Of a DNA stretch of 64,000 nt, positions 50,079-60,540 are shown one piece after another. A program made the position numbers and the translations under genes. Source of the stretch: Patagioenas fasciata (Eukaryota; Chordata; Aves; Columbiformes; Columbidae); contig NC_092525.1 of the NCBI RefSeq assembly GCF_037038585.1, positions 22,898,867 through 22,962,866 on the forward strand, in the 5' to 3' direction. The notes under the pieces were generated by a model that saw only the letters and a program-made list of their open reading frames with translations, searched no databases and had not been told where the DNA came from. Every line of letters begins with the position of its first letter. The first letter of the stretch is position 1.

Positions 50079-53000
50079 TGCAGTTTTAATGACCATTTAC
50101 AAAGGAGATTTATGGACGTGCATAAAGCTGCTTTCCATGGGAGAGGGACTATGCTTTTAAAAAGCTACCTTCCTTTGGATTTTTTTCACTCTTGCAATAT
50201 AATACCCACAAATATTTGTGAGTTGTGACTGTGCTCCGAAGGGTTAGTCCTCTTCCAGAAAGGGGGTGGAAGGAGAAAAGACGAAAACAGTGGTGCCAAT
50301 TTGTCTGCCCAGATTCTTGATTATGGGAGGATTTTTTTTCTCTTTCCTGCAGGGGAGAGAAGTTGATGGGACGCTTTCTCTCTTAGGGGTTGAAGATATC
50401 TGATATCCAGCCCAAGAGCAGCCCAGCAGACTGAACTTTCATCTCCAGCAGTGTGGGTTTTGAAAAAAAAAGCAACCAAATCTTGTGGATAAACTTTTCA
50501 GCTAAATTTGCAGGGGATCTTGCTGCTGGAGAAATTTGGGCTATTTGACCATCTGATTGTAAAGAGCAGAGATCTTTATAATGTGCATGGAGAAGGGGAG
50601 AGGAGATCATTTGGAGGAAGGGAGGTGGTTTCAATAGGTCTATTTATTTATTTGTGTGCCCTGGGCCCTGCCCTCCTCCCGCCTTGCCTGCTATCCAGTG
50701 ACCCTCAGTGCTGATTAAAGTTCCCGGGTGACCTCTGAGAGCTTGTGTTACCCTGCCTGGTAATAAAACCCCGCTTAAATGGCTGGCTTATCCAAACCCG
50801 CAGCTCCTTACGCAGCCAGCTCTGGAGCCAGGTCAAGTCTGAACCCTTGGGAACATATGGCTTAGCCCTAATTTAGCTTGGCTAGCTCTGTTTAGCTGGC
50901 CTGAGGAGGCTCCTGGTGGCCATCTCAGTGCCACAAGTAGCTGTGGTGGGTGAATAGGCCACCTGAAAGGGCCACAGCCTGGTTTGTTCTTGGGGCAGAG
51001 TCCTGGCTGCCAAGGCAGGTAACCCCACTGAAATCCTTGATGGGGATGGAGCAGGTTTAGTGTGATGAAGACTAGCACCATCCACCTGCTGGATGGTGCC
51101 CTGTCACCCTGTGCTCACACAGCTCCTGGCCACTGGAGCAAAGCCATGGTGGGGAGATGTTTGTGCTGACACTGCTGTGGTTTTCTGGTGGAAGCCATGA
51201 ACCTTTATCTCCCTGGCAAGAACAAAGCCAGGGAAGTGAAGAACTGAACTCTACCTCAGATCCACAGACCATCCAGGCTGCAATGAGGACATGCCCTTCC
51301 TCATAGCCCTTCTTCCACTTGATGGAAAACTTATAGAAGAGAATAGGAAAATAGTTCTTGCCTTTGCCAGCTGGTGAATGTGCTTATCATCTCTGTTGAA
51401 AGCTAGGTGGCAACTGTTGAAACTCTGCCTTGAAATCCAGAAACTGGGACTTGTACAGACAAACCGATGAATAAATTTCCACTCTCCCAGCCCTCTCTTC
51501 CACTTGTGTTTTATAAATGACAAGACAAGGTGGGGGGAGGTCTGTGCTTGGCAGATTTGAAAAGGTAAGAGCCCTGCTAGTGAAAACTCCAACCCAGGTG
51601 CTGCACAGACAGCCCAGCTGCCCCTACCCTGAAAATCAAACCTCTTAGACTTAGGGGTACTCCCAAGGGCCATCCAGATGTGACTTTGCAGAAATACCAT
51701 TCAGGAGATTTCCATGACTGCATTTCGCCCAGAACTCCCTCCTCACTGCCATCAAGCCAGTTCCCGAGATGTTCTGTTGCTGTGAGGTGTCTTTATTCCC
51801 ACCTGCAGTAACACATACCTTCCCATCCTTCCTCATCCCCACTCACATGTGGCCAGAGGAGAGAACCCCTTAGCTGGTGTCCTGGGGCCACCTCCCTTAT
51901 TACAACTGGCACCCAGCAAAAAAAAAGTCTGTACCCTTGCCCCACCATCCACATGGGGTTGGAGCCCCATGCATTGTGCATGTGTGCAAGTGCTCTCCTG
52001 CCTCAGGTTCTATATCTTGTACAGTGTCAATGCTGTGATATTCCTAAATAAGTTCCCGAAGCCTAGTATTTATCACCTCCATGAACCAGTAACAAGCCAC
52101 CTCGCTCTGACTGGAGATGTGATAGCACTTCCAGGAATGATTGTGTGTGATGTGAACTCAGCCCCTGGTTCAAAATATTATGCAGAGGAATAATAAATCT
52201 CAGTTTTAAATTGCTGCCCCATTTAAGCTTTGATTAGACTCTGATGGTCTGTTCACCCTGGAGCTGCTGGTATTAATCTGCATGCTAAACCCTAATTATA
52301 AACTGCTCCTGGCATTTCCAGATGATATCAAGATGTTTGGGATTAAAAGAAACCCTGATGTTGAGTTTACAGCTTGAAATGACTGTAGACTACCTGATCC
52401 CCACAGATCTAATAACACACCTCTTTGTGTGTTATGAAGAAAAGAGGGAGATTTGAGAGAGGTCTGGCTCCAGACTTGAGTGTGTGCATACATGCTCAAA
52501 CACTCACACATGTGTAAGGTGATACAGCTATATGCACATACATGTTCTTGCAGGTGCTCTCTGTGTCCAGCTCAGCACAGTACTTACCCAGCCCTGAGCA
52601 GAGTAAGTGCAAAGGGGCTTGGGACCAGACATTTCAGCAAACCTGCACAACAGGGTGATGGGAGGAAAACTTTGCAGGGCAAACAAGTTCTGGGCAAGGG
52701 ACAGGACAGTATGGACATGGCCTGAGAAGTAGCCAGCAGCAGAGAGATGATCTGATTTGATGTCTCTCATCAGCTTGTCCCTCATGAGCTGTGGCTGATG
52801 TTTTGGGGGTGCCAAGGGGTGGAGGTCTATCTCGAAGCTCCCTCTCCAAAGCAGCTGCTGCTATGGGCCAAGGAGAGCAGTGAGCATCATTTGTGTCTTC
52901 CTGTCCTCTGAATCACCTGCCTGAACTGCTCACACCCAGCTGAGGTTGTCGGAAGAGCAGTGCTGGAGGGCAACCAGCATGTCTTACAGTAGCTGAGCAC

Positions 53001-54479
53001 CTTGCATGGTTAAGGCCAAGGAGCACAGAGCAGTAATAAATTGTGTGTGCATTTTGTTCAGGTTTTCTAAAGGCACACACTTGTGTAAACTGGCTGTTAT
53101 CTCCTCTGTCTCCCTGCTGCCCTCCTGCAATATTATTTTTGAATTGCTAAGATGAAACAAATTTGGCAGATAGGAAAAGGGCTCTAAGGCATTACATCCT
53201 GGCAAGTTTCATGAAAATAAGGTAGGGAAGAGATACCCAAACTACTTTCCATCACTGAGCAAAGTGCTTCACCTGAGTGCCATGATATTAGCTGAGAATC
53301 CACACCTGTGTGTCACAGCCTCCACAGGTTCTTCTGTTTTGTTTGTGGTTTGGATTTTGGTGTTTTGTTTTGTTTTTTTAACTCAGGTAGAAAATATTTA
53401 GGGCACCTGAAACAAGTGGATGCTTTATGCTGAGAAAGGCACATGGTGTGGTGGTCAGTGTAGAAGAGCTAAATGTGGGAGGAGACCAGGCAAAGTCTTG
53501 GCTTACTCAGTGCTTGGTGCCTTCCTGCATCCCGCTAATGCCAACGACAAGGAGTGTGAGCTGCCCTGAGAATGTTACTGCTGCTCAGCTGCTCTTTCTT
53601 GTTGGCTGCAAGACCCTCGGGAAGGTTGTCAGCTGCTGTTTGTTGTACCTGAAAACCGTCACCAAGAATGCAGCTGTAGGTGCTTGGAAGCTCCCTGTTT
53701 GGATAGATGAGAAGGTGAGGGGAACATTTCTGAGGGCTTATAGCATACTTTGGTGGCCCATATATTGGAGCTGGGGACCACCAGAACGTCCAAGTGCAGG
53801 ATTTCATGGGAAATTGCAGGAATTGGGGCAAATACTCAAGTTGGAGATTTTCTCACTGACACTGCAGATTAAGCTTCTAATTTTCTACGAGAAAAGAAAG
53901 AAGAAACAAATGTGCTGGTCATCCGCAGAGGTGCGGACTTCTGGTTTTGAGTGGGGCTCCAACTGGTGAGTCTCACTGATGTCCTTCAAAATGATAATCA
54001 GTTTTGGGAGCAGGAAGGGCCAAACTGGAGTCACACTCTTGTCTGCAGTATGAGGCTTGGCCTTTCAGCTGCAGGTGCTTCACCTAGCAAATTCCTGGCA
54101 ATTTCAGGACCTTCAGGCTTTTTCCTCTTCCTACCTAGCAGCAGAGGCTCAGAGGTCCCTGCCTTGCTGGGAATGGGAACAGGGGGCAATTACTTACACC
54201 CTGGACAGTGTGGGAAGGTGGAGAAATGGGGCTGTGAGCAGCTGCACATTTGAGAGGAAAGGTGTGATGGTGGGGAAAGAGGGCTATCAGTTCAGCTTGA
54301 TAGCAGGCCAGTGGTGAGATGGGAAATAGATGTCTAACTGACTACTTGATGGCCTGTGGGATGTTGAAATGGTACATGCATTTGCTGTCATAGGTCATCT
54401 GTGGCATGGGAGTCCTTTTTGGCTGACCTCAGGATCATGAGAACTGGAGTATCGAATCACCTCTGCTTTGGGGTTGATG

Positions 54480-54575
54480 CTGAAGACAAGCTGCCTTAGC
54501 ATCAGTTTCCTCATCTGAAATAGCGGGAAGTGTGCTGAGATCTTTGAATTACATCAGGCCATGGTTTGGCTCATA
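54480..54575 (+). repeat. Possible MIR-like SINE fragment
   Basis: CATCAGTTTCCTCATCTGAAA matches the MIR core (CTCAGTTTCCTCATCTGTAAA) closely over a short span; flanking sequence is too diverged to define ends. Confidence 0.4.
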
Positions 54576-57139
54576 CCTGCCCTATGGCTATTTATCCTGC
54601 AGGAACTCCTGGAAGCCCTCAAGCGAGTGCGTAGGCTGGCTGTTGGATGTTCCCACAGGAAGAAACTGATGCATCTGACAGGGGTGGCAAATGCCCCATC
54701 CTCTTCTGTCCTGATGAACACTAGAAGGGAATACACTTGAACCTTCAGGTAAGGCGATAATATCTGCCTGTACTCTAACCCCAAGTTTTCTAAAACTTTG
54801 AATTAAGTTAAATGGCTAATGAAGGGATGCTTCATGCTTGTCCTGTAAAGATGGTCCTACTTGTATTTTAGTGGCAGGCTGAGATCTGCAGATATGTAGG
54901 GCCCTGGGACCCCTTGGCTTGCTCACCCAGGAGCTCAAAGAGGATGTCCTTCAACCCCTCCCTTTCCTCATCTCTGTGATTCTTCCTCTTCTGTTTGTCT
55001 TTGGCTTATGATCTTTGTGGGCCACTTTGGTCTATCACTTCTCCTGTGACTTATTCCCTGCATGTGACAAAGTCCCTTCACCCATCCCACCCATCTCCTC
55101 AAGCTTGGGCTGATCCCAGCACAATGGGACACCCTGCTAAAAAGAGCACATTCCACTACTTTCTCCTGGTAGGATTTTTCCGTGTCACTCTTTACTTCTG
55201 CCTTCCTTAGGCTTCCCATAGGCAAACCATGTCTCCATGGAGCAGAGTATCATGGATGCTGCAGTAATTCTGCCCTCTGGCACATGCAGAACAGGCAACA
55301 TTGCTTTGAAAGCCTAGCTTAGTCCTAAAGGCACTGGAGATGATCTAGGGAGAGAGGCAGTCCATCATCCGAGGTGGCACTGCAGTTACCATCCCATAGC
55401 CCAAGGAGTTCCTACCACACTCATTTCCAGACTGCGGTGTGCCTTGGCCTAGGGCCTGCCTGGTGATAGCAAACTGAAAAAAGAGCCACAGCCCTGTGGT
55501 GTTTTGTGTAGTCTTGGAGGCTTCCCACTGTTCCAAACCCTCTGTCTTTCGAGACAGAGCTGGAAGAGTTTCCCTTGGGTTCATCTTGTCTCTCAGCACA
55601 GTTCTCCTGCCTAGTCTCAGAAATCCAGTTGTGTTGCAAGGAGGCATCTGCGAAAGGAGGCATTCAGGCCATTTCCAGAATGCAAATCTGGCATCCCCTG
55701 TTGCTATTTAGCCTGTGGGTGCTCTGTGTGTGTGGGGAGCATCTGTATCTCACTTCAGGGTAAGTCACGGAGCTTTATTGCCTTGTAGCAGAGGCTCTCC
55801 CTTTGTAGCGCATGCACACATGTTGATATGGTCACCCGCAGGACCAACATGCTTTCACCCATCATCTTTCCAGGGCATCTGCTGGTATTGGGCTGCATTC
55901 CCAAACCCTGACACTGGGAGGGAGGGTTGTCTGAAGCATGCACTTAGAACTAGGGAGATCTAAGAAGAAATACTGCTTACCAGGGATGTCAGTGAGAACA
56001 TCAGTGGCACAGAGAGCTCTTGTTCTGGTCTCAATGGCTTCTGCTGTCACCCGCATAGCAGAGGCTGCCTGGGGCTAAAAGCAGCACCTCCTGCCTTCCT
56101 CAGTGGAAAGGGATGTTTATGGCTGGGACACTGCAGCACCCACTCAGACGAGCCAGGTCAGCTGCAACGTCCATTTGAAGAGGAATAGGAGCAAAGAGGA
56201 TAAAACCCAGCTCACCAAGGAAGAAGACAGCCAGAGCTTTGTGAAAGGCAGAGAAAAGGGTGTTTCATATGCTGGGCAGACCACAGGGGCATGTACAGAG
56301 CATGGGAGGTACATACACCCACCTAAGCTGTGTGTAAACCTGGAGACCCTGAGAGCCAGGGCACAAGTTGCCAGTGTACAAGAGCCAGCCATATGCAGCC
56401 CCACATGCCTGTGTGAAGACACAGCTTCCTCCCCATCCAGCATGTGGGCATGTACTGCAGGACACCACACGTGAATGCTCCCTCACATGCAGAAAAAGGG
56501 CCACACCAGCATGCAGTGAGGCATACACTGCTGTGTACGTACATGCACATGCAGCATTTTGTGTCTATGTACACCATGCATTTCTGTCCACAGGCGCAGC
56601 CTTGTCTCAGTGCTTTTCCTGGCCTTTCCAGCCTGTACCCACCAGCTTTGCTGGCCCCCAGGCCAGGGACAGCAGAGCCCCCACAGCCCTGACACGCTCA
56701 TTTGGGTCTTTGAGACTGCAAAGGGTAAACTGGGACCAGAGGGGGGGAGCTGAAAGCAAACTAATGATGAAAATGTCTCCTCCATGCCTGTGCCTTAATT
56801 AAATGCATGGAGAGGCTCGGTGAAGCACATCTGTTTTCAATCTGGAGCCCTTTGATGGCATCAAATGTTCTTTCCCCAGATCAGGGGGGATGGAAATTCT
56901 GGGCTGGCTGTGGCAGCTTGGAGCCCAGGCTCCAGCCACCGGGACACAGCAGCCTTTCCTGGCTGGCAGGACCCCGGCCCTTGCTGCCAGCCCTGCTGTC
57001 CTTGGGGACCTTCTGCAGTGAGTGAGGGCCTGGGGATACCCCCTGCACCTCTACCTGTCCTTGGTCACAGGGGCCAGCAGGGCCAGGCCAAACTACTGGG
57101 ACCTATTTGCTTACTGGCCTGCAGAGCTAGCACTGTGTC
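54576..57139. other. Intergenic DNA upstream of PRRX1 promoter
   Basis: No gene is supported; ORFs on both strands are shadows with no recognised products. The 56.27-56.58 kb stretch is rich in alternating CATG/TACATG words. In mouse a 2.4-kb fragment directly upstream of Prrx1 drives limb-bud expression, so this interval and the next 500 bp are the positional counterpart to examine. Confidence 0.45.
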
Positions 57140-57365
57140 ATCTTCCTCCTGTCTTTCTCTCTTCGCTGTTTTGTTTTTTTTTTTTTTTTTTCCTAGTCTC
57201 CTTTTGGTTTGTTTTCTCTTAGTTCTCTGTTGCTCTTTTTCTTCCTCTTTTACTATTTTTCCTCTTCCTTTTTTCTCTCCTTGTCCACACTTTCTTTTCC
57301 ATTTCTCTTTCTCACCTTTTCATCTGCGTTTCTCAGTTTCACTATTTCTTCCCTACTCCTTTGCC
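57140..57365 (+). repeat. Polypyrimidine tract upstream of PRRX1
   Basis: About 225 bp are almost purely C and T on the + strand, including a T run of about 19 (57173-57192), immediately before the PRRX1 CpG island. Such tracts can form triplex or nucleosome-depleted structures. It is not a splice signal for any exon I can identify. Confidence 0.8.
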
Positions 57366-57654
57366 CTGGAATCCTACCGCGGGGCAGTGTCCACCCTCCC
57401 CTCCAGGTGCAGCTCTGAGTGACAAGAGGGGGGTACTCTCCGCACACCCTTTGCGCCCCTCTCACCCTCTAATCGGGGGTTCCCCCAAACACCTCCCACG
57501 AGGAGTTAACGAGCGCGACGGGGCCAGCGCTGCCCAACCCCGTCCCGGGGGGACCGCGCTGGTGCCGCGTCCCGGCGGGGCCCCGCGGGCCGCCCTCCCC
57601 CGGGTGCCCGGCGCGGCCGGAGCGCCGCGGAGCCGCCTCCGCCGTTTGAAGTGT

Positions 57655-57675
57655 GGGGCGGAGGGGAGGGGAGGG
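57655..57675 (+). promoter_or_regulatory. G-quadruplex motif in PRRX1 promoter
   Basis: Four G runs (57655-57658, 57663-57666, 57668-57671, 57673-57675) are separated by loops of 4, 1 and 1 bases on the sense strand. This satisfies the standard quadruplex pattern with very short loops, which favours a stable parallel fold. It overlaps GC-box-like sequence about 345-365 bases before the start codon. Confidence 0.7.
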
Positions 57676-57839
57676 CAGCGCAGGGGCGGAGGGAGGGGAA
57701 CCGCCGGCAGCGGAGGCGGAGGGACGGGGCGCACCCGCCCCAGCAGCCCCACAGCCACCCTGCGCCTCCCGGCCAGCGGCAGCTCCCCGCGCCGCCGCCC
57801 CGGCGCCCCGAGCCGGCCGCGCCGCCTCTCCCCTCCGGC

Positions 57840-57848
57840 ATGTTTTAA
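57840..57848 (+). other. Minimal upstream ORF (ATG-TTT-TAA) before PRRX1
   Basis: An ATG at 57840 is followed by one sense codon and a stop, and no other ATG lies between it and the PRRX1 start at 58020. If the transcript begins upstream of 57840, this would be a minimal upstream ORF in the leader; if it starts downstream, the overlapping TTTTAAG may instead act as core-promoter sequence. Confidence 0.3.
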
Positions 57849-58019
57849 GCCCGGTCCTGCTCGCTCCCCTTAGGGCTTCCCCACCCGCCGTCGTCGGGTC
57901 CCGTTCCGTTTCCCCCGTTCGGTCCTTGCGTATCCCTCCGAGAAGGGCCGGCGGCTGGGGGGCAGTGGGGGCGGTTAGCGCCCGGGAGGGGCGAGGGCAG
58001 AAAAGCCCCGCTCGGTACC

Positions 58020-58260
58020 ATGGCGTCTGGCTATGCCCACGCCATGGAGAGGCAGGCCCTGCTGCCCGCCCGCCTCGACGGCCCCGCTGGCCTGGACAAT
58101 TTACAAGCCAAGAAGAACTTCTCCGTGAGTCACCTGCTGGACCTGGAGGAGGCGGGCGACATGGTGGCCGCCCAGGCGGACGAGGGCAGCGGAGAGCCAG
58201 GCCGGAGCTTGTTGGAGTCCCCCGGGCTGACCAGCGGCAGCGACACCCCGCAGCAAGACA
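58020..58260 (+). CDS. PRRX1: PRRX1 coding exon 1 (paired-related homeobox 1), N-terminal part
   Basis: This exon encodes 80 residues plus one base: MASGYAHAMERQALLPARLD, then LQAKKNFSVSHLLDLEEAGD, MVAAQADE and SLLESPGLTSGSDTPQQD, before a consensus donor GTAAGT. The AKKNFSVSHLLDLEE segment is the conserved N-terminal PRX motif, and the following MVAAQADE and SLLESPGLTSGSDTPQQ distinguish PRRX1 from PRRX2. The homeodomain and OAR tail are encoded by later exons outside the window, so the gene is partial here. PRRX1 is a nuclear homeodomain factor and serum-response-factor co-regulator that keeps limb, craniofacial and cardiac mesenchyme undifferentiated. The start has a strong context (ACCATGG). 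Residues 56-60 (GSGEP) differ from the NVGEA I recall in mammals. Position next to GORAB on the same strand is conserved synteny. Confidence 0.95.
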
Positions 58261-59262
58261 GTAAGTGTGGGGACACCCCTTCTGCCGTCCTTCCCCGGGG
58301 CGAGGGGCCGCTGCGGCCGCTCCACGTGCGCTGCGCTGCCGGGGAAGCCGCGGCGGTGGCAGCCGATGCCGGTCCCGAGGGGGCTCCCGCGGGGGAGCGG
58401 CCGGAGGAGTCGCCGTTGCCGGTCCCTGGGCCAGCTCACCTTTCTCCCCGAGCCGGTCCGGGGAGCCCGCGTTCCCCCAGCCCTCGGCGGAGCCGGCACT
58501 CGGCGGCGTGCGGAAACGTTTGTTTTCCTCCAGCTGCCTCCCGGGAAAAGCAGAGCGCCGAGCTGCCCGTTGCCACCGCGCCGCGCTCATCGGGTCCAGC
58601 ACCGCGCTGCTCCGTCTTCTTTCGAGGGACTCGGAGGAGAGCCGCCTTGGGACCCTGAGCGGGCAGGATCGAGCCCAAAGGCTGAGCCCACTTTTCCATC
58701 CCATGTTGTGGGGGCTGAGCACGGGAATTGGCTGGACGGGGCGAGGCGCGGCGGGCGGCAGAGTCGCTCTCTATCTATCCGCCTGTCCCTCCGGCCCGTC
58801 GGAGCTGGGACCAGCGCCGTGGTGTGCGGGACACCGGGAAGCTGCTTGAGGCTCTGGATGGTGACCGGACGATTGTCCGACGACCTGCCCGGAGTACCTC
58901 GTCTCGCAAAGAGCCCGAGAGTGCATGCGCGACTGCAAAGTGCAGCTGTCGAGCCCCGCTTCTCCTGGGGCGGGCCTGATCCCTTTGTAGCCCCGGCGGG
59001 CAGGGCAGGGCGCAGACCTGCCCCTGAACCTCCCGTCTTATCGGGTCCTCGTTTGGGCGCACAAGTAGCCGTAAAAGAACAGCCTCGCGGCTTGAGGGTG
59101 GCGAGGACGGGCGCCAGGTTGCGCGGCATTTTCCAAGCACTGCTTGTTATTTTCCAAACACCGCTTGTTATTTTCCAAGGGCAGGGGTGTCGGAAAAGGA
59201 GAGCCGCGGCGGAGAGGGGTGAGGTGGGTGTGCAGGGCCCCCCCTTACCCTCCTTCTGTTTT

Positions 59263-59301
59263 GTGTATATATATATATGTGTGTGTGTGTGTATATATAT
59301 T
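59263..59301. repeat. Compound (TA)n(TG)n(TA)n microsatellite
   Basis: Alternating GTATATATATATATGTGTGT units run to TATATATATT. Fully alternating purine-pyrimidine sequence of this sort is length-variable and can adopt Z-DNA or cruciform forms. Confidence 0.9.
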
Positions 59302-59443
59302 CCCGGGTGCAGGGACTGGCCGTGATTTTCGTTGTGGCTACGGGCTGGCTGTGCCCGTCCTCGCCGTGGGGCGGGCAGGGCCCACGGCTGTGGACACGGT
59401 AGCCCCCCATCCCGGGACGGGGGTCTATCCTGCGGCAGCCGAT

Positions 59444-59522
59444 GAAAAGCGAACGAAAATTGCAATTGCCGAAATGCAATTTTCGTTAAGTTTTCGGCAG
59501 TTCCAAGTTTCGTTTGCTTTTC
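59444..59522. repeat. Nested inverted repeat rich in TTTTCG/CGAAAA
   Basis: AACGAAAATTGCA (59452-59464) and TGCAATTTTCGTT (59475-59487) are perfect 13-bp complements with a 10-base loop. An overlapping left arm, GAAAAGCGAACGAAA (59444-59458), also pairs with TTTCGTTTGCTTTTC (59508-59522) with a single G-U wobble in RNA. The left arm could thus pair with either of two right arms. Confidence 0.8.
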
Positions 59523-60399
59523 GGGATTTTAAATTTTTTTTTTTTTCTGCCGGGAGCGGCCTCCGACCTTCTTTTCCCCGCGGATCCGACGTGGCTTTCT
59601 CGGTATCCCGAAGGAAACCGGGCAAGGGAAGGGGGTAGCTTTCCGAAAATCAGTCGCTCCTTGCACCATCGTCCGTGGGATCCCCGAGTTTTACCCCGGC
59701 AATGCATATTTTCTCCGGGCGGGGAAGCATCATCCCCGGGCGCGTTTATTGCGGGAGCGCGGTGGGGAAGCAGCGAGCGGAGAACCGGCCTGGGGCGCGG
59801 CTGGCGGAGCCACCGCCGCTGGGAGATGGCTATGAAAAATAGCCCTTCCCAGGACCCGGAAAAATGTTGTGGTTTTTTTTTTTTTTCCGGCCGTGAAGGT
59901 GTATATTTTAGCGGGCAACGTACTGATCGCTGCTTACCCTGGTTCAGCTCCGCGTGTCACAACACTGCAGCCGGAGGGTCGCCGAGATACTAACCAACAA
60001 ATTACGTACACAACTATTTTTTTTTTTCGTTCGATTCCTCCCCCCCCCGCCTCGGTTTTGTTTATCTTATTTGGACCCTATTTACTCCAGGTGCTGCCTC
60101 TTGCGGAGTGCTGAGCTCTCCAGAGCTGCCTCGGTCAGCCTGGAAAAGCGGGGCTGTTTTCCCAATACCCACCCTGCTCTTAGAGCACTAAAAGGACCAG
60201 AAATCCCAGTCCGAGGGTGTGATTCCCCACCAGCATTGCCAAGCAGGGACCAAACTGAAGCTTCAAACAATTCAGAAGTTTTCTGAATGCTGTAAAAGTT
60301 TCGGTGCTGTTGCAACGAATTCGAAAGTTTAAAAAGTATTCTATAGTAAGCAAAAAAATTAACACCAGGGATTAATTCTCATTCTCTCTATTATTGGGC

Positions 60400-60540
60400 A
60401 GAGCTGTCACCTGGGCTTTCTGGCTTTTCCACTGATGTATTTAGTAGAACCTGTGCATCTCTGTGCCTCAGTTTCCCCACCTATTGCATGTGTTTTGCAA
60501 AGTGTTTTGCAGCCCAGGCAGTAAAAGGACTATGCTGCAG
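60400..60540 (+). repeat. MIR-like SINE fragment
   Basis: CTCTGTGCCTCAGTTTCCCC matches the MIR core almost exactly, followed by a diverged stretch with TGCAAAGTGTTTTGCAG. Ends are uncertain. Confidence 0.5.

Larger units (their letters stand above)
46891..54479. other. Intergenic DNA between GORAB and PRRX1, distal part
   Basis: No supported gene. It holds homeodomain-core-rich stretches at 48.93-49.39 kb, TAA/AAT simple sequence at 49.36-49.39 kb, an A16 run at 50055-50070, degenerate CA/TG-rich sequence at 52.48-52.55 kb and T/G-rich simple sequence at 53.33-53.38 kb. A 180-codon open frame at 53427-53969 (+) matches no family and is within chance expectation. Confidence 0.5.
57440..59830 (+). 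promoter_or_regulatory. PRRX1 CpG-island promoter and 5' region
   Basis: GC and CpG density are very high from about 57.44 kb through exon 1 and into intron 1, fading by about 59.8 kb. GC boxes (GGGGCGG) occur near 57655, 57683 and 57730 and in the 57.96-58.0 kb region. A TTTTAAG word at 57842-57848 is a possible weak TATA-like element. The transcription start is not determinable from sequence. Broad CpG islands are typical of developmental homeobox genes and Polycomb targets. Confidence 0.75.

Noticed and set aside
53427-53969. 180-codon ATG-initiated open frame on the + strand
   Set aside because: About one frame of this length is expected by chance in 64 kb at this composition; no domain, no splice context, and a low-complexity Lys-rich end.
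57469-58722. 417-codon open frame on the minus strand across the PRRX1 promoter and exon 1
   Set aside because: It lies antisense to PRRX1 exon 1 in very GC-rich DNA where stop codons are rare; the translation is Arg/Pro/Gly/Ala-rich low complexity with no recognisable domain.
58267-59465. Long open frames on both strands in PRRX1 intron 1 (352 and 292 codons)
   Set aside because: Compositional artefacts of the CpG island; the clear GTAAGT donor at 58261 ends exon 1, and the sequences show no domain.
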